Assembly (NCBI GenBank): GCA_002403515.1
Contig: DHHZ01000033.1
Coordinates: forward strand, 1 to 24,696
Source of the DNA: Legionellales bacterium UBA4759
Lineage (GTDB): Bacteria > Pseudomonadota > Gammaproteobacteria > Legionellales > Legionellaceae
Reading direction: 5' to 3'
DNA length: 24,696 nt
Positions 1 to 8,428 of the stretch are shown in pieces. The translations under genes and the position numbers were made by a program. Below the pieces are notes generated by a model, which was not told the DNA's origin, did no database searches, and saw only the letters and a program-made list of their open reading frames with translations. The stretch's first letter is position 1, and each line of letters opens with the position of its first letter.

Positions 1-795
1 ACTATCCTGACACAGGGGGCTATATTCAGTTCTTGCATATTGCGTGCCAATCAAAAGGCTACCTGCAAAGGTCCCAAGAATACTTAAATTGTCAAAATAA
101 GCTTTACTCTCTCCATCTAAACCTAATCGAAGACCTGCACCATTAAATTTCGATTCTTGTGTTTGTGGGAAATTAACAAAGCCACTCAAGCGGGCTGTAT
201 CAGTATCACGTTCGAAACCATTATAAACAGTATTTAATTGTTGTTGTAAAATAATGCCTGAAATACCAGCAAATAATCGAGTTTTGAGTAAAGGATCGAT
301 ATTAATGTGTTGCCCAAGATCGCCATTTATTGCGTCATATGAATATTTAATAGTTCCTACTGCAGAGCGAAAAAAGGCATCATAAGGTCCGATATTATAA
401 TTAGGACCAATCATTTGCCAAGTCGGATAATCTGAACCCCCATTGGCATTATTTTGGGTTGAGTTTGAGGTTCGTAAGTGAAGCCAGTATAAATTGACAT
501 CATTACTGGTGTTGTCGAAAGTGTGTTTTAAATTAAAGAAAAACCCAGGAGCAAAGTTGGTATTGATGTTGAGAACATCCCAATTGGGGGTTGCTGCTGT
601 GTGACCAAATGGATTGGTTAAAACAGCCTAGTCTTGGTTTCCAGTTGGTCTTAAAAAAACAGCGCCTCCTGTTAATTCATTAGAATTAATCAATTGAGGT
701 GCGTAAATATCAAAATTCGCACGTGCAGGGCCCATCGTTCCAGCAAATATATTTGCTGATGCAAATAATCCCAGAGTAAAGCATTTAAAACGCAT
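1..795 (-). pseudogene. Legionella MOMP-like outer-membrane porin, interrupted by in-frame amber stop and cut by window edge
   Basis: Beta-barrel porin of the Legionella major outer membrane protein type. The start chosen is the ATG at 793-795, which has GGAG about 9 bases upstream and gives a signal peptide (MRFKCFTLGLFASANIFA) followed by AGTMGP, a stretch I remember at the mature N-terminus of Legionella MOMPs. After 55 codons there is a TAG at 628-630. The same frame then stays open for all 209 remaining codons to the window edge, and these encode porin-like sequence (NWDVLNINTNFAPGFFFNLK, then DVNLYWLHL, RLFAGISG, GAGLRLGLDG). One substitution therefore separates it from an intact gene. 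It could be a young pseudogene, a sequencing error, or, less likely, a suppressed stop. The N-terminal segment before the stop looks shorter and less barrel-like than I would expect. The C-terminus lies outside the window. Confidence 0.75.
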
Positions 796-865
796 AACTA
801 CAATCTCCATATCATTTGTTAAAATTCCCCTAAATCTTAACAAGATAATGGATGATTGTATATTC

Positions 866-1474
866 TTAAGTTCTGATTTTTTTTTCTAAAATTTCCCAAT
901 TTCCTTGGCGATAACTACTGCTTGAAAAACTTGGTTGAGGTCGAGGAGGATTTAACATCGATTTCAGCGATGAGGATATATTGGGTCTGGGATAAAGAAT
1001 TGGTGCTATTTTAGGAGTGTTTTGTAAATTATCAACCAATCTTTTATCATTGTTTTGCTTAATCAACTGAGGGCTAGGAGTTCTTGAAAAGGGAGGATTT
1101 TGAATCTGTCGATTTGCAATGACCAATTTCATTTGATTGGGTAGATACCGTGGATCTGTTGGAACAGGTAAAATATTACTATTACTGGGTTGTTGAACAT
1201 GTCTGATTGGTTTTTTTGAAGGTTGTGGCACTGAATAAGCATGGCTTTTTTGAGAATTACTTTTTTGACTGTCTAAGTTTAGTCGCATTTGTTGAGTAAT
1301 ATTGAACTCAGGATTAATATCAGAAGCTTGATCCAATGTCATTTCAGATTTTTGAAAGATTTCAACTTCCTCAGTATCAAATTGTTCAACCCTTAATTTT
1401 CGATGTTGTTCTTTTTTTTCTTTTAATTTTTTTTTCATTTGAAAAGAAAGCGGTTTTAATGCAGGAGCTTTCAT
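866..1474 (-). CDS. low-complexity Pro/Ser/Asn/Gln-rich hypothetical protein (202 aa)
   Basis: I do not recognise this protein. I start it at the ATG at 1472-1474 because GAGG lies 9 bases upstream; a TTG three codons earlier is the only longer option. Residues about 10-35 are strongly basic with a helical, possibly coiled-coil KKKLKEKKEQ stretch. The rest is rich in Pro, Ser, Asn and Gln (for example PQPSKKPIR, SRTPSPQ, NPPRPQPSFSSSS) and looks intrinsically disordered. There is no signal peptide and no membrane segment. It lies 61 bases downstream of the ygfZ-like gene and has its own extended -10 promoter, so it is probably transcribed separately. Disorder with a basic N-terminus would fit a secreted effector or a scaffold, but nothing in the sequence decides this. 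Confidence 0.6.
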   Translation of the reverse strand: MKAPALKPLSFQMKKKLKEKKEQHRKLRVEQFDTEEVEIFQKSEMTLDQASDINPEFNITQQMRLNLDSQKSNSQKSHAYSVPQPSKKPIRHVQQPSNSNILPVPTDPRYLPNQMKLVIANRQIQNPPFSRTPSPQLIKQNNDKRLVDNLQNTPKIAPILYPRPNISSSLKSMLNPPRPQPSFSSSSYRQGNWEILEKKIRT

Positions 1475-1504
1475 GATTCTCAACCTCGATTTGTTTTATA
1501 ATTT

Positions 1505-1510
1505 ATTATA
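1505..1510 (-). promoter_or_regulatory. extended -10 promoter for the 202-aa low-complexity gene
   Basis: On the minus strand the sequence reads ATGGTATAAT, a perfect TATAAT preceded by TGG, which is the extended -10 pattern. It lies about 30 bases before the ATG at 1474. The -35 region is a poor match, which is common for extended -10 promoters. Confidence 0.5.
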
Positions 1511-1535
1511 CCATAATCAATAATAAATTTGTTTA

Positions 1536-2210
1536 TTATTTGCGCACGCAGGCTAGTGTATAATTTTGAACTTTATCAACGACAGTACCGATTTCAATAT
1601 TGTCTTTTAATATACTTTCTCCAGGCATAAATTTATCCAAGTTCTCATCCTCAAGTAAAACTAAATGGTATTTGCTTTTACCTAAATAATGCATTCGTGC
1701 AATAATTTCTTGACCTCTATAACAACCTTTATTGAAATCTATCCAGGATTTGGATTCTAAACCCAAGTCATGGGGTAAAAATAGTCCAATTGTTGTAGGA
1801 TATAACTCAAACTCTTTGTTTAGAATTTTTTGCAGATGCCATTCTGTATATGAGATTTGTTCAAGGCCCTGAATCAAGGCGCTATCAATAGTAATAGAAA
1901 AAACCCCATGCTCGATGATGCCATAAATTGACATGTCTTTTTTTTCTTCAAAGCTTACCTTCGAGAGCATAGCGCCTTTGATGAGTAAGCTTTCTGTTTT
2001 TGGCCAACAATCCTTATTAAGAATGATAAAAAGTCTATTTTCAGTTTGCACTATATAAAGCATGGATATAATGCGCCCTTTGATATTGCAAAATAAACTT
2101 TTATCATGGGTTAGTAAGTTATTGGTGAGTTGTCCTTGAAGAAACTCTAAGGCTTTTTCTCCATGCAATTCAATACAAGTATAATTTTCTAAATGACAAT
2201 ATTTTTTCAT
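1536..2210 (-). CDS. ygfZ: YgfZ/GcvT-family folate-binding protein (iron-sulfur cluster repair/assembly factor)
   Basis: YgfZ proteins bind tetrahydrofolate and help maintain some Fe-S enzymes such as MiaB; they act in the cytosol. The hallmark KGCYRGQE is at residues 161-168 with the conserved Cys at 163, followed by ARMHYLGK. The N-terminal LQGQLTNNL at about 24-32 also fits the family. At 224 aa it is about 100 residues shorter than E. coli YgfZ (326 aa): the C-terminal barrel region is reduced, though the protein ends cleanly. I use ATG 2208-2210 rather than the TTG just upstream. The gene begins 20 bases after the stop of the 1148-aa gene and is probably on the same transcript. The family call is solid; the exact Fe-S target is unknown. 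Confidence 0.85.
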   Translation of the reverse strand: MKKYCHLENYTCIELHGEKALEFLQGQLTNNLLTHDKSLFCNIKGRIISMLYIVQTENRLFIILNKDCWPKTESLLIKGAMLSKVSFEEKKDMSIYGIIEHGVFSITIDSALIQGLEQISYTEWHLQKILNKEFELYPTTIGLFLPHDLGLESKSWIDFNKGCYRGQEIIARMHYLGKSKYHLVLLEDENLDKFMPGESILKDNIEIGTVVDKVQNYTLACVRK

Positions 2211-2230
2211 CAATCTATCTCTTTACAAGT

Positions 2231-5200
2231 TTAATTAATTAACGCCAATTGAGTAAGTTCTGTGCCTCTAGTCTCCAGCGCAGGAAGACAATCTTTAAAA
2301 AATTTAGCATTTTTGATGGATTGCCATAGCGGGTTTTTTATTTCCTCTGCGGTAAAATGTCTTGGTGATAGGCTATGGATTTCCGTAGGGTGGTTAAGAG
2401 CAAACTTTAATATAATATTTTTTATCATTAAATTTAAGTGCTCCTTTTTATTGTAATTACAAAGCGCTGTTAAAAATTCCAATTGTTGAAGTGGTTTTAA
2501 AAATTGAAAAAATGCATTGATTTTTTCTGGAGTTTTTTTGAAAGAATCCAATTGTTCGGGATGTTGAATAATCTTATGATTAATCACATCCTTGCATTCA
2601 TCAGTTAGTATTGGAAGCACTTGCAGCATTTTATCAAATTCATGTACCAGCCACTGACACATAGTGTGATATTTCACATGTTTCCAAAAAAGAATGTTTA
2701 AATGCTCGCTGGTGGGTAAAAACCTAAATAAACAGAATAAAGATTCAATTTTTATTAAATGTTGTAAATAAACTTCATGTAATGAAAATATCCATTCTTT
2801 TCTATCCCGAGGTGGAATATATTCCAAGATGACATTCAAGCATTTGGGGTCTTTAATAAATTTAGCGATGAAATCTTCGTCAATTAAAGCCAGTGGTTCT
2901 GATGTTGCACTTAAAATAATATCTAAAATGATATGGTTACAGGGCATAATATCTACCCAATGATTTTCATGGGTGTTTTTATGATTTAAGAATAACTTAA
3001 TTTGTAACTCAGACAGATTTTCAAAATAATGGGACAGTAATTCCGGATTTTGTAATATAAAATAAAAAAAGTAATCCGATTGGATGAGCTTTGCAGAGTT
3101 TTTCCCTGGAAATATTTCAAAAATCTCTTCCAGGTACTCTGGATAGTTTTTACAAATAAATTCAATCAAATAATGGTTATCGGCCATTAACAAATTTAAT
3201 CCCAATTTAAAATTAAGATGTTTTAATACCAATAAAATTGTGGAAGGTGAAGCACAAAGCTCATAGAAAAAATGATTTTCAGAGGGATGATAGGAGGTTA
3301 GTAACGCATGCAAATCTTTGGGTGAAAAACTACTGAATAAGTATTCAAGAATTTCATGGTTTTTAAGATGAGTTATGATAATGTCTTTAGCGTAAATCTC
3401 GGTAATAATGATAAATTGATGCTCATTTAAGGATTTTAAAATTTCTAAAAGAGTATTGGGTATGACAATTGCTCTTTCCAGTAATATTTCACCACTATGA
3501 TCTTCATGCATAAGCAGGCCTATTTTTTGAAAAGGGTTGAGACAATTTAATAGAAAACCAAACGTTTCGGGATGATGAAGAGCTAAATCAAGACTGTTTT
3601 GTTGTTGGGTGGTTTCAGAACAAATGATTCGACAGAGCTCTTTTCCTTCCAAACATTTAAAAATTTGAATAATCAGTTCTAAATTGTGCAAGTTTTTATG
3701 AATGATACTTTTGTTGTCATTGCCTTTTAGTTCAATCAGGGTTTGAAGATGAGTCGGTGAAAGTTTTTCTTGTAAAATGGGCCAGATTGTTTTTAGGTCC
3801 AATTGAAATAAAATTAATTGTTTTTTAAATAGTGTAGACAGTATTTTAAAAATCTCTTCTTCATTAAGATTTAAAATTATCGAATTAAAAAAGCTTGGTT
3901 TTTGAATGGTCAATTCTAATAAAGAAAAATGAGTTTTTTTGTTTTTTTCTAAAATAGTTGAAAGTCGATTTTCTGGCTCAAGCATTTGTAAATAGATATC
4001 TAAACAATATGGGCTTTTAAAAGGGACTTCGGACAAATCAATTTTTTTACTTTCAAAATATTGAATAATTTGCTGGACATCAAGACCTAATTCTTTATTA
4101 AGGTATAATGCAATTGTCATTAATATTTCAAAATGTTCTGTTTTATTAAACCACTCCTGTAATAAACGAGTTTTAAATGTGTGCCCTAAATCGATGTAAT
4201 GGTATGTGATGATATTTAACCATTCATGAATATTTTTTTTAGAATTCAATATAAATAGGCGATTAAGCAATAGGCTTGAAAAATCGTAAAATGTACTTGG
4301 GAAGTATTTTACTTCGTATCCAAGCTCTGTCAGAAGCATAAACTCAAATCGCTTGGTATAAAATAAATCTCTAATTGATATGTAAGCCTCATAATTAAAA
4401 TTGGGTGCAAAAAAATCAATAGATTTGACCAACTCAAGATATAATTTTTGATCATGGCGTTTGCACCAAATGCGCGTTTTTTTATAAGAAAATAAATCAT
4501 CAATAATTTTTGATTCATTATCTAAATTAAACGATTTTGAAATTTGTAATTGAAATAATTTAAAGTAAAGTGCATCTTGAATTTCTTCGAATCTGCGATT
4601 TTTACAAACAATAGCAACAAACAGTTCATTTTTTTCATTGACTTCATTTGCAAGTGCAAGACTTATGATTTGACTTTTATTGAAACTGATAAGCTGTGGA
4701 GCCATCGCTAAAAAAATCCAAAATAATTTGGGTTCCTCTGCAAAAAGAGTATTAATAACTGCAGGTGGTGTTAACTTTATTAGACGATTAAAGATAATTT
4801 GAAAATTACCAGGGTGAGCTGTTTCAAGAACTTTAATGTAAAGATTTTCCATGGTTTTTGGCGTTTGTTGGCCGAACCAATTTTCAAATAATGCATAGAC
4901 ATGATTTTGTTCTCGAAGATGAAGTATTTGAATAATGAAATCAAGCTCAAATACGCTGAGATAATTATCAAACTGAAAACTTGAAAATTGTTGAGATAAA
5001 TCAGGTTCTATGAGGTCTATAGGTTCTAATTCAACAGAATGAATTTCAGCATCTAAACTCGTTTTGGGATACTCCCGAAGGCCACAATGCAAATGATGAG
5101 CTCTTGTGAGTAATACAGGAATGAATGGATGTTCACTTTGACGAGCTATTAAAAGACGATAAACTGTTTTTATTTCTTCATGAATATACGAGTTTTGAAT

Positions 5201-5677
5201 AAAAAAATCATGCAATATCCCACTAGTTAATGTGGTTTGAATGGAGACATTATTTTTGATTAACGCAATGACTAATCCTGCAATTTGCTGAGGTTGATAA
5301 AATAGTTCAGTAAAAAGATGAGGAAAATAAATCTGGAGTGGGTCTTCTATGTCTAAGAGATGGCTTTCGATAAAGTCAGACCAAAAGCAACTGATTAATA
5401 CTGCTATTTCTGGGGTATCATAAAAAAAGGGTTGGTGAATGACTTTGATGAGATTGATATTTTCTTGCTCTTGGCAAATCAACAATAGTTTTTCTAAAAA
5501 CAGATGATCGTTTAATCTTGTGATATCAGACTCATTCAGATATCTTTCAGGCAATCTATGCAGACCTTTACTCTCTCTTAGCGCTTTGATGCAAACTTCT
5601 TTGAACTCAGGCATTTCCTCTTTATTGATGACTGGAAAATTTGAAAAATGGGTTTTAAACAAAGATAGAAGGTACAT
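2231..5677 (-). CDS. very large helical-repeat protein of unknown function (1148 aa), candidate secreted effector
   Basis: I recognise no named domain. The protein is almost entirely helical, Leu/Ile/Phe/His/Glu-rich, with no signal peptide and no clear transmembrane helices. From roughly residue 540 to 1000 there is a loose repeat of about 45-50 residues: an Asn/His-Pro-Glu turn, a helix with LL or ILxxL, a short turn with NPFQ-like or SPKDL-like sequence, then another helix with LL (examples HHPETFGFLLNCLNPFQ, NHEILEYLFSSFSPKDL, NPELLSHYFENLSELQ). This suggests an alpha-solenoid of TPR, HEAT or ankyrin-like build. The ATG at 5675-5677 has no good Shine-Dalgarno sequence (CAGCCCCC before it), so the true start could be the ATG 21 codons in, which follows GAGGAA. 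It lies just upstream of ygfZ on the same strand and is divergent from hslO. Size, low motif content and solenoid pattern resemble type IV secretion effectors of Legionellales, but this is inference. Confidence 0.8.
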   Translation of the reverse strand: MYLLSLFKTHFSNFPVINKEEMPEFKEVCIKALRESKGLHRLPERYLNESDITRLNDHLFLEKLLLICQEQENINLIKVIHQPFFYDTPEIAVLISCFWSDFIESHLLDIEDPLQIYFPHLFTELFYQPQQIAGLVIALIKNNVSIQTTLTSGILHDFFIQNSYIHEEIKTVYRLLIARQSEHPFIPVLLTRAHHLHCGLREYPKTSLDAEIHSVELEPIDLIEPDLSQQFSSFQFDNYLSVFELDFIIQILHLREQNHVYALFENWFGQQTPKTMENLYIKVLETAHPGNFQIIFNRLIKLTPPAVINTLFAEEPKLFWIFLAMAPQLISFNKSQIISLALANEVNEKNELFVAIVCKNRRFEEIQDALYFKLFQLQISKSFNLDNESKIIDDLFSYKKTRIWCKRHDQKLYLELVKSIDFFAPNFNYEAYISIRDLFYTKRFEFMLLTELGYEVKYFPSTFYDFSSLLLNRLFILNSKKNIHEWLNIITYHYIDLGHTFKTRLLQEWFNKTEHFEILMTIALYLNKELGLDVQQIIQYFESKKIDLSEVPFKSPYCLDIYLQMLEPENRLSTILEKNKKTHFSLLELTIQKPSFFNSIILNLNEEEIFKILSTLFKKQLILFQLDLKTIWPILQEKLSPTHLQTLIELKGNDNKSIIHKNLHNLELIIQIFKCLEGKELCRIICSETTQQQNSLDLALHHPETFGFLLNCLNPFQKIGLLMHEDHSGEILLERAIVIPNTLLEILKSLNEHQFIIITEIYAKDIIITHLKNHEILEYLFSSFSPKDLHALLTSYHPSENHFFYELCASPSTILLVLKHLNFKLGLNLLMADNHYLIEFICKNYPEYLEEIFEIFPGKNSAKLIQSDYFFYFILQNPELLSHYFENLSELQIKLFLNHKNTHENHWVDIMPCNHIILDIILSATSEPLALIDEDFIAKFIKDPKCLNVILEYIPPRDRKEWIFSLHEVYLQHLIKIESLFCLFRFLPTSEHLNILFWKHVKYHTMCQWLVHEFDKMLQVLPILTDECKDVINHKIIQHPEQLDSFKKTPEKINAFFQFLKPLQQLEFLTALCNYNKKEHLNLMIKNIILKFALNHPTEIHSLSPRHFTAEEIKNPLWQSIKNAKFFKDCLPALETRGTELTQLALIN

Positions 5678-5740
5678 GGGGGCTGCTCATCAAGTGGTCA
5701 TTCTTACATATTAGCGATTTTTATTCGGAACGCAAAGTTA

Positions 5741-5762
5741 TATCTAGATAAAAAGCTATCTA
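5741..5762. repeat. TATCTA repeats / palindrome in the divergent intergenic region
   Basis: TATCTAGATA is a 10-base palindrome at 5741-5750, and a further TATCTA follows at 5757-5762, so TAGATA and TATCTA can pair around AAAAGC. The element lies in the 145-base gap between the divergent 1148-aa gene and hslO. It could be an operator, but AT-rich chance is a real alternative. Confidence 0.2.
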
Positions 5763-5774
5763 AATATTAATTAA

Positions 5775-5803
5775 TTGATGAATGTGTTAATATGCATTGT
5801 TAT
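5775..5803 (+). promoter_or_regulatory. possible sigma-70 promoter for hslO and downstream operon
   Basis: TTGATG at 5775-5780 and TGTTAT at 5798-5803 are separated by 17 bases. The -10 end is 19 bases before the hslO ATG, leaving a very short leader containing TGAGGA. No other good candidate is visible in the gap. A heat-shock sigma promoter was not recognised. Confidence 0.4.
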
Positions 5804-5822
5804 TTTCAATTGAGGATTATTG

Positions 5823-6674
5823 ATGGACTCTTCAGATACCTTGCAACGATTTATATTTGAACATGCCGAAATTCGTGGAGAAATAGCCCGTTTGGATGAA
5901 ACATATCAAACCATTATTCATCAACGAGAGTATCCACCTTCAGTAAAAAAATTACTTGGTGAAGCATTGGTTTCATGTTTATTATTGGTTGGAAGTATTA
6001 AATTTGAAGGTGAGTTGAGCTTGCAGTTTCAAGGAAATGATGCATTACCAATGATGATTATTCAGTGTGATCATCTTTTAAATTTGAGAGGATTTGCACG
6101 GTTTAAAGAAGGTTTAAATGACGAGGATTATCGTAATGCTTTTTTAAACGGACAAATGTCATTTTTAATCAATCAAAGTCATCAAACTGAAATCTATCAA
6201 AGTATTATTCCTATCAGCTCCAATAACATGAGTGAGAATTTAATGAATTTCTTTGCTCAATCCGAACAGGTTGCAACACAGATTAATATCGCAATTAATG
6301 AGCAACATGTCGTCGGCATGCTTTTGCAATTATTACCAGGCCAAGATACTGAGCAAAGAGAAGAGTTTTGGCAGTATGCCACGGTAATTGGACAAACAGT
6401 TACTAATGAAGAATTATTAAGTTTAGAAAATGAAGAAATTCTTCATCGCCTCTATCATGAAACAGATATTCGTTTACTTTTAGAAAAAGAAGCAAAATTT
6501 AAATGTCGGTGTAATAACGATAAAATGATATCAATGTTAAAAATGTTTGGTGAAGAGGAAGTTCGAAAACTACTCGATGAAACAGGAAAAATTGATATTA
6601 CTTGTGATTTTTGTAATCAGCATTATTATTTTGATTCTATAGACGTTGAAATGCTTTTTAGACAAATAAATTAA
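5823..6674 (+). CDS. hslO: Hsp33 redox-regulated holdase chaperone
   Basis: Hsp33 is a cytosolic holdase switched on by oxidative unfolding: four cysteines bind zinc when reduced and form disulfides under oxidant and heat stress. All four are present near the C-terminus as CxC (Cys228, Cys230) and CxxC (Cys261, Cys264), with the usual spacing of about 30 residues. The N-terminal domain starts with LQRFIFE and includes the GEALVSCLLL segment typical of the family. Length (283 aa) is normal. I start at ATG 5823-5825, preceded by TGAGGA, not at the TTG directly before it. It is the first gene of the plus-strand run; the ABC transporter gene begins 11 bases after its stop, so it may be the promoter-proximal gene of the aro operon transcript. 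Confidence 0.95.
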   Translation: MDSSDTLQRFIFEHAEIRGEIARLDETYQTIIHQREYPPSVKKLLGEALVSCLLLVGSIKFEGELSLQFQGNDALPMMIIQCDHLLNLRGFARFKEGLNDEDYRNAFLNGQMSFLINQSHQTEIYQSIIPISSNNMSENLMNFFAQSEQVATQINIAINEQHVVGMLLQLLPGQDTEQREEFWQYATVIGQTVTNEELLSLENEEILHRLYHETDIRLLLEKEAKFKCRCNNDKMISMLKMFGEEEVRKLLDETGKIDITCDFCNQHYYFDSIDVEMLFRQIN

Positions 6675-6685
6675 GCGAGCTTATC

Positions 6686-8425
6686 GTGGAAAAACAAAAT
6701 TTAAATATTTATCCTCGTTTTAACCAACAGTTTTTTAGAGATTTTTGGACATTAATTAAACCCTATTGGCGCTCAGATGATAGGAAAAAAGCAAGTATTT
6801 ATTTAATTATCAATTTATTTTGTTCTTTTAGCGGTATCTACGCCAGTGTGGCATTGAATAATATTACCAAAACCATGTTTGATGCGCTAAGTGCGTTCAA
6901 TAAGCCTTTGCTGATTACCTCTTCACTTCAGTTTTTGGCTATTGCCGCACTTGTATTTTTTTGTGCAGGCTATGGTTCCTATTTTTCAGGTTTGCTCAGT
7001 ATGCGATGGCAAAAATGGTTAACCCATCAAAACATCAATCACTGGTTAGGTTCGCACAATCATTATAAAATGAATTGGCTTTCTGAAAAGATAGACAATC
7101 CAGATCAGCGAATAACCGAGGATTTGGGAGCCTTGCCAGCGCTTACACTAAAGATTTTCTTTTTGTTGCTCAACTCAATTGGTTCATTTGTCTCGTTCAG
7201 TATTATATTGTGGGGATTGTCTAGTCATTTTCCACTCATCATTGGCAACCACCATTTCATGGTGCCGGGTTATTTATTTTTTTCTGCCACTTTGTATGGG
7301 ATATTGGGTTTGTGGTTAATGGGCATTATTGGTAAAAAATTATCAGAGCTTGAGTATCGTCAGCAATTATTTACCGCTGATTTTCGTTCTCGTTTAGTAA
7401 GAATTCGTGAGTTTGGGGAACAAATCAGTTTATATCGTGGTGAAAAAGTAGAGCAGGGCAAGCTTGATTTATTGTTTACAAGAATTTATGAGAACTTTTT
7501 ACGCGCTAACCATCTGCGAAAAAACTTGTTATTTTTTACCATTGGTTTTGAAATTTTAACTCAAATTGTTGGTATTTTCTTAGCAATGCCATTATTTCTG
7601 GCTAAAAAAGTACAATATGGCGGTATGATGCAAATTTCAGGAGCCTTTGTGTCGGTGGTTCGTGCTTTTTCAAATATCATGGATGCGTTTGGTTCTTTAG
7701 CAGAATTAAAAGCAGTGGTTTTTCGGTTAACAGAATTTCATAAGGCCATGGATGCGGCTCAGGACTTCCAACAAGATGGTCTTGTGGTTAATGCCACTGA
7801 AGATGCTGCAATACACATTGAGCATTTAAAAATTGAACATGTGAATGGTCAATCGATGGTTGAACTTCAAGATGTTAAATTTTTTGCGCCTTATCGTTAT
7901 TTAATCACCGGTGTTTCAGGCCTTGGAAAAAGTACATTATTGAAAACCATATTGGGTTTATGGCCATATGCCATTGGTTCAATTTCACGTCCTGCAAGTG
8001 ATGATATATTTATGTTGCCACAGCGCTCTTATCTTCCTAATGGTAGTTTGCGTGAAGTTTTATCCTATCCTCATGGGGACATATTCTCGGATGAGCAATT
8101 GAACTATTGGCTCAAAGAGGTGGGTTTGGATTTATTGGTCAATCGATTGGATGAGCAGGCCAATTGGTCTATGATTTTATCATTAGGCCAGCAACAATTA
8201 ATTGGTTTTATTCGCTTGTTCTTGCAAAAACCACAAATTATTCTCTTAGACGAATCCACTTCAGCTTTGGATGAAATTAATCAACAAAAAATGTACAACC
8301 TTATGAAACAATTATTTCCAAATTGTTGTATGATTAGCATTGGACACCGAAGTAGTTTAAAACCACTTCATGACTATCAATTGAGAATGGATAATAAAGA
8401 GCCAGTTGTATTAGAGGCAAGTTAA
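6686..8425 (+). CDS. SbmA/BacA–YddA-type ABC transporter, fused membrane and ATPase domains
   Basis: Half-transporter of the ABC_membrane_2 type (SbmA/BacA, YddA, peroxisomal ABCD relatives), acting as a dimer in the inner membrane. The membrane domain (about residues 20-370) carries the family pattern RWQKWLT followed by DNPDQRITED. The ATPase domain is C-terminal: Walker A GVSGLGKST at 409-417, signature LSLGQQQ at 498-504, Walker B IILLDE at 518-523, and an H-loop in SIGHRSS near the end. At 579 aa it is close to E. coli YddA. The start is GTG at 6686-6688 with only a weak upstream GCGAGC. Its stop is 3 bases before the DAHP synthase ATG, so it is coupled to the shikimate genes. The substrate is not known; relatives move peptides, cobalamin or very-long-chain acyl groups. 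A link to aromatic metabolism rests on position only. Confidence 0.88.
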   Translation: MEKQNLNIYPRFNQQFFRDFWTLIKPYWRSDDRKKASIYLIINLFCSFSGIYASVALNNITKTMFDALSAFNKPLLITSSLQFLAIAALVFFCAGYGSYFSGLLSMRWQKWLTHQNINHWLGSHNHYKMNWLSEKIDNPDQRITEDLGALPALTLKIFFLLLNSIGSFVSFSIILWGLSSHFPLIIGNHHFMVPGYLFFSATLYGILGLWLMGIIGKKLSELEYRQQLFTADFRSRLVRIREFGEQISLYRGEKVEQGKLDLLFTRIYENFLRANHLRKNLLFFTIGFEILTQIVGIFLAMPLFLAKKVQYGGMMQISGAFVSVVRAFSNIMDAFGSLAELKAVVFRLTEFHKAMDAAQDFQQDGLVVNATEDAAIHIEHLKIEHVNGQSMVELQDVKFFAPYRYLITGVSGLGKSTLLKTILGLWPYAIGSISRPASDDIFMLPQRSYLPNGSLREVLSYPHGDIFSDEQLNYWLKEVGLDLLVNRLDEQANWSMILSLGQQQLIGFIRLFLQKPQIILLDESTSALDEINQQKMYNLMKQLFPNCCMISIGHRSSLKPLHDYQLRMDNKEPVVLEAS

Positions 8426-8428
8426 CTT

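Noticed and set aside
5761..5775. PmrA-like box (TTAATATT) upstream of the 1148-aa gene
   Set aside because: Only one half-site is present in an AT-rich stretch; the second half at the proper spacing does not match.
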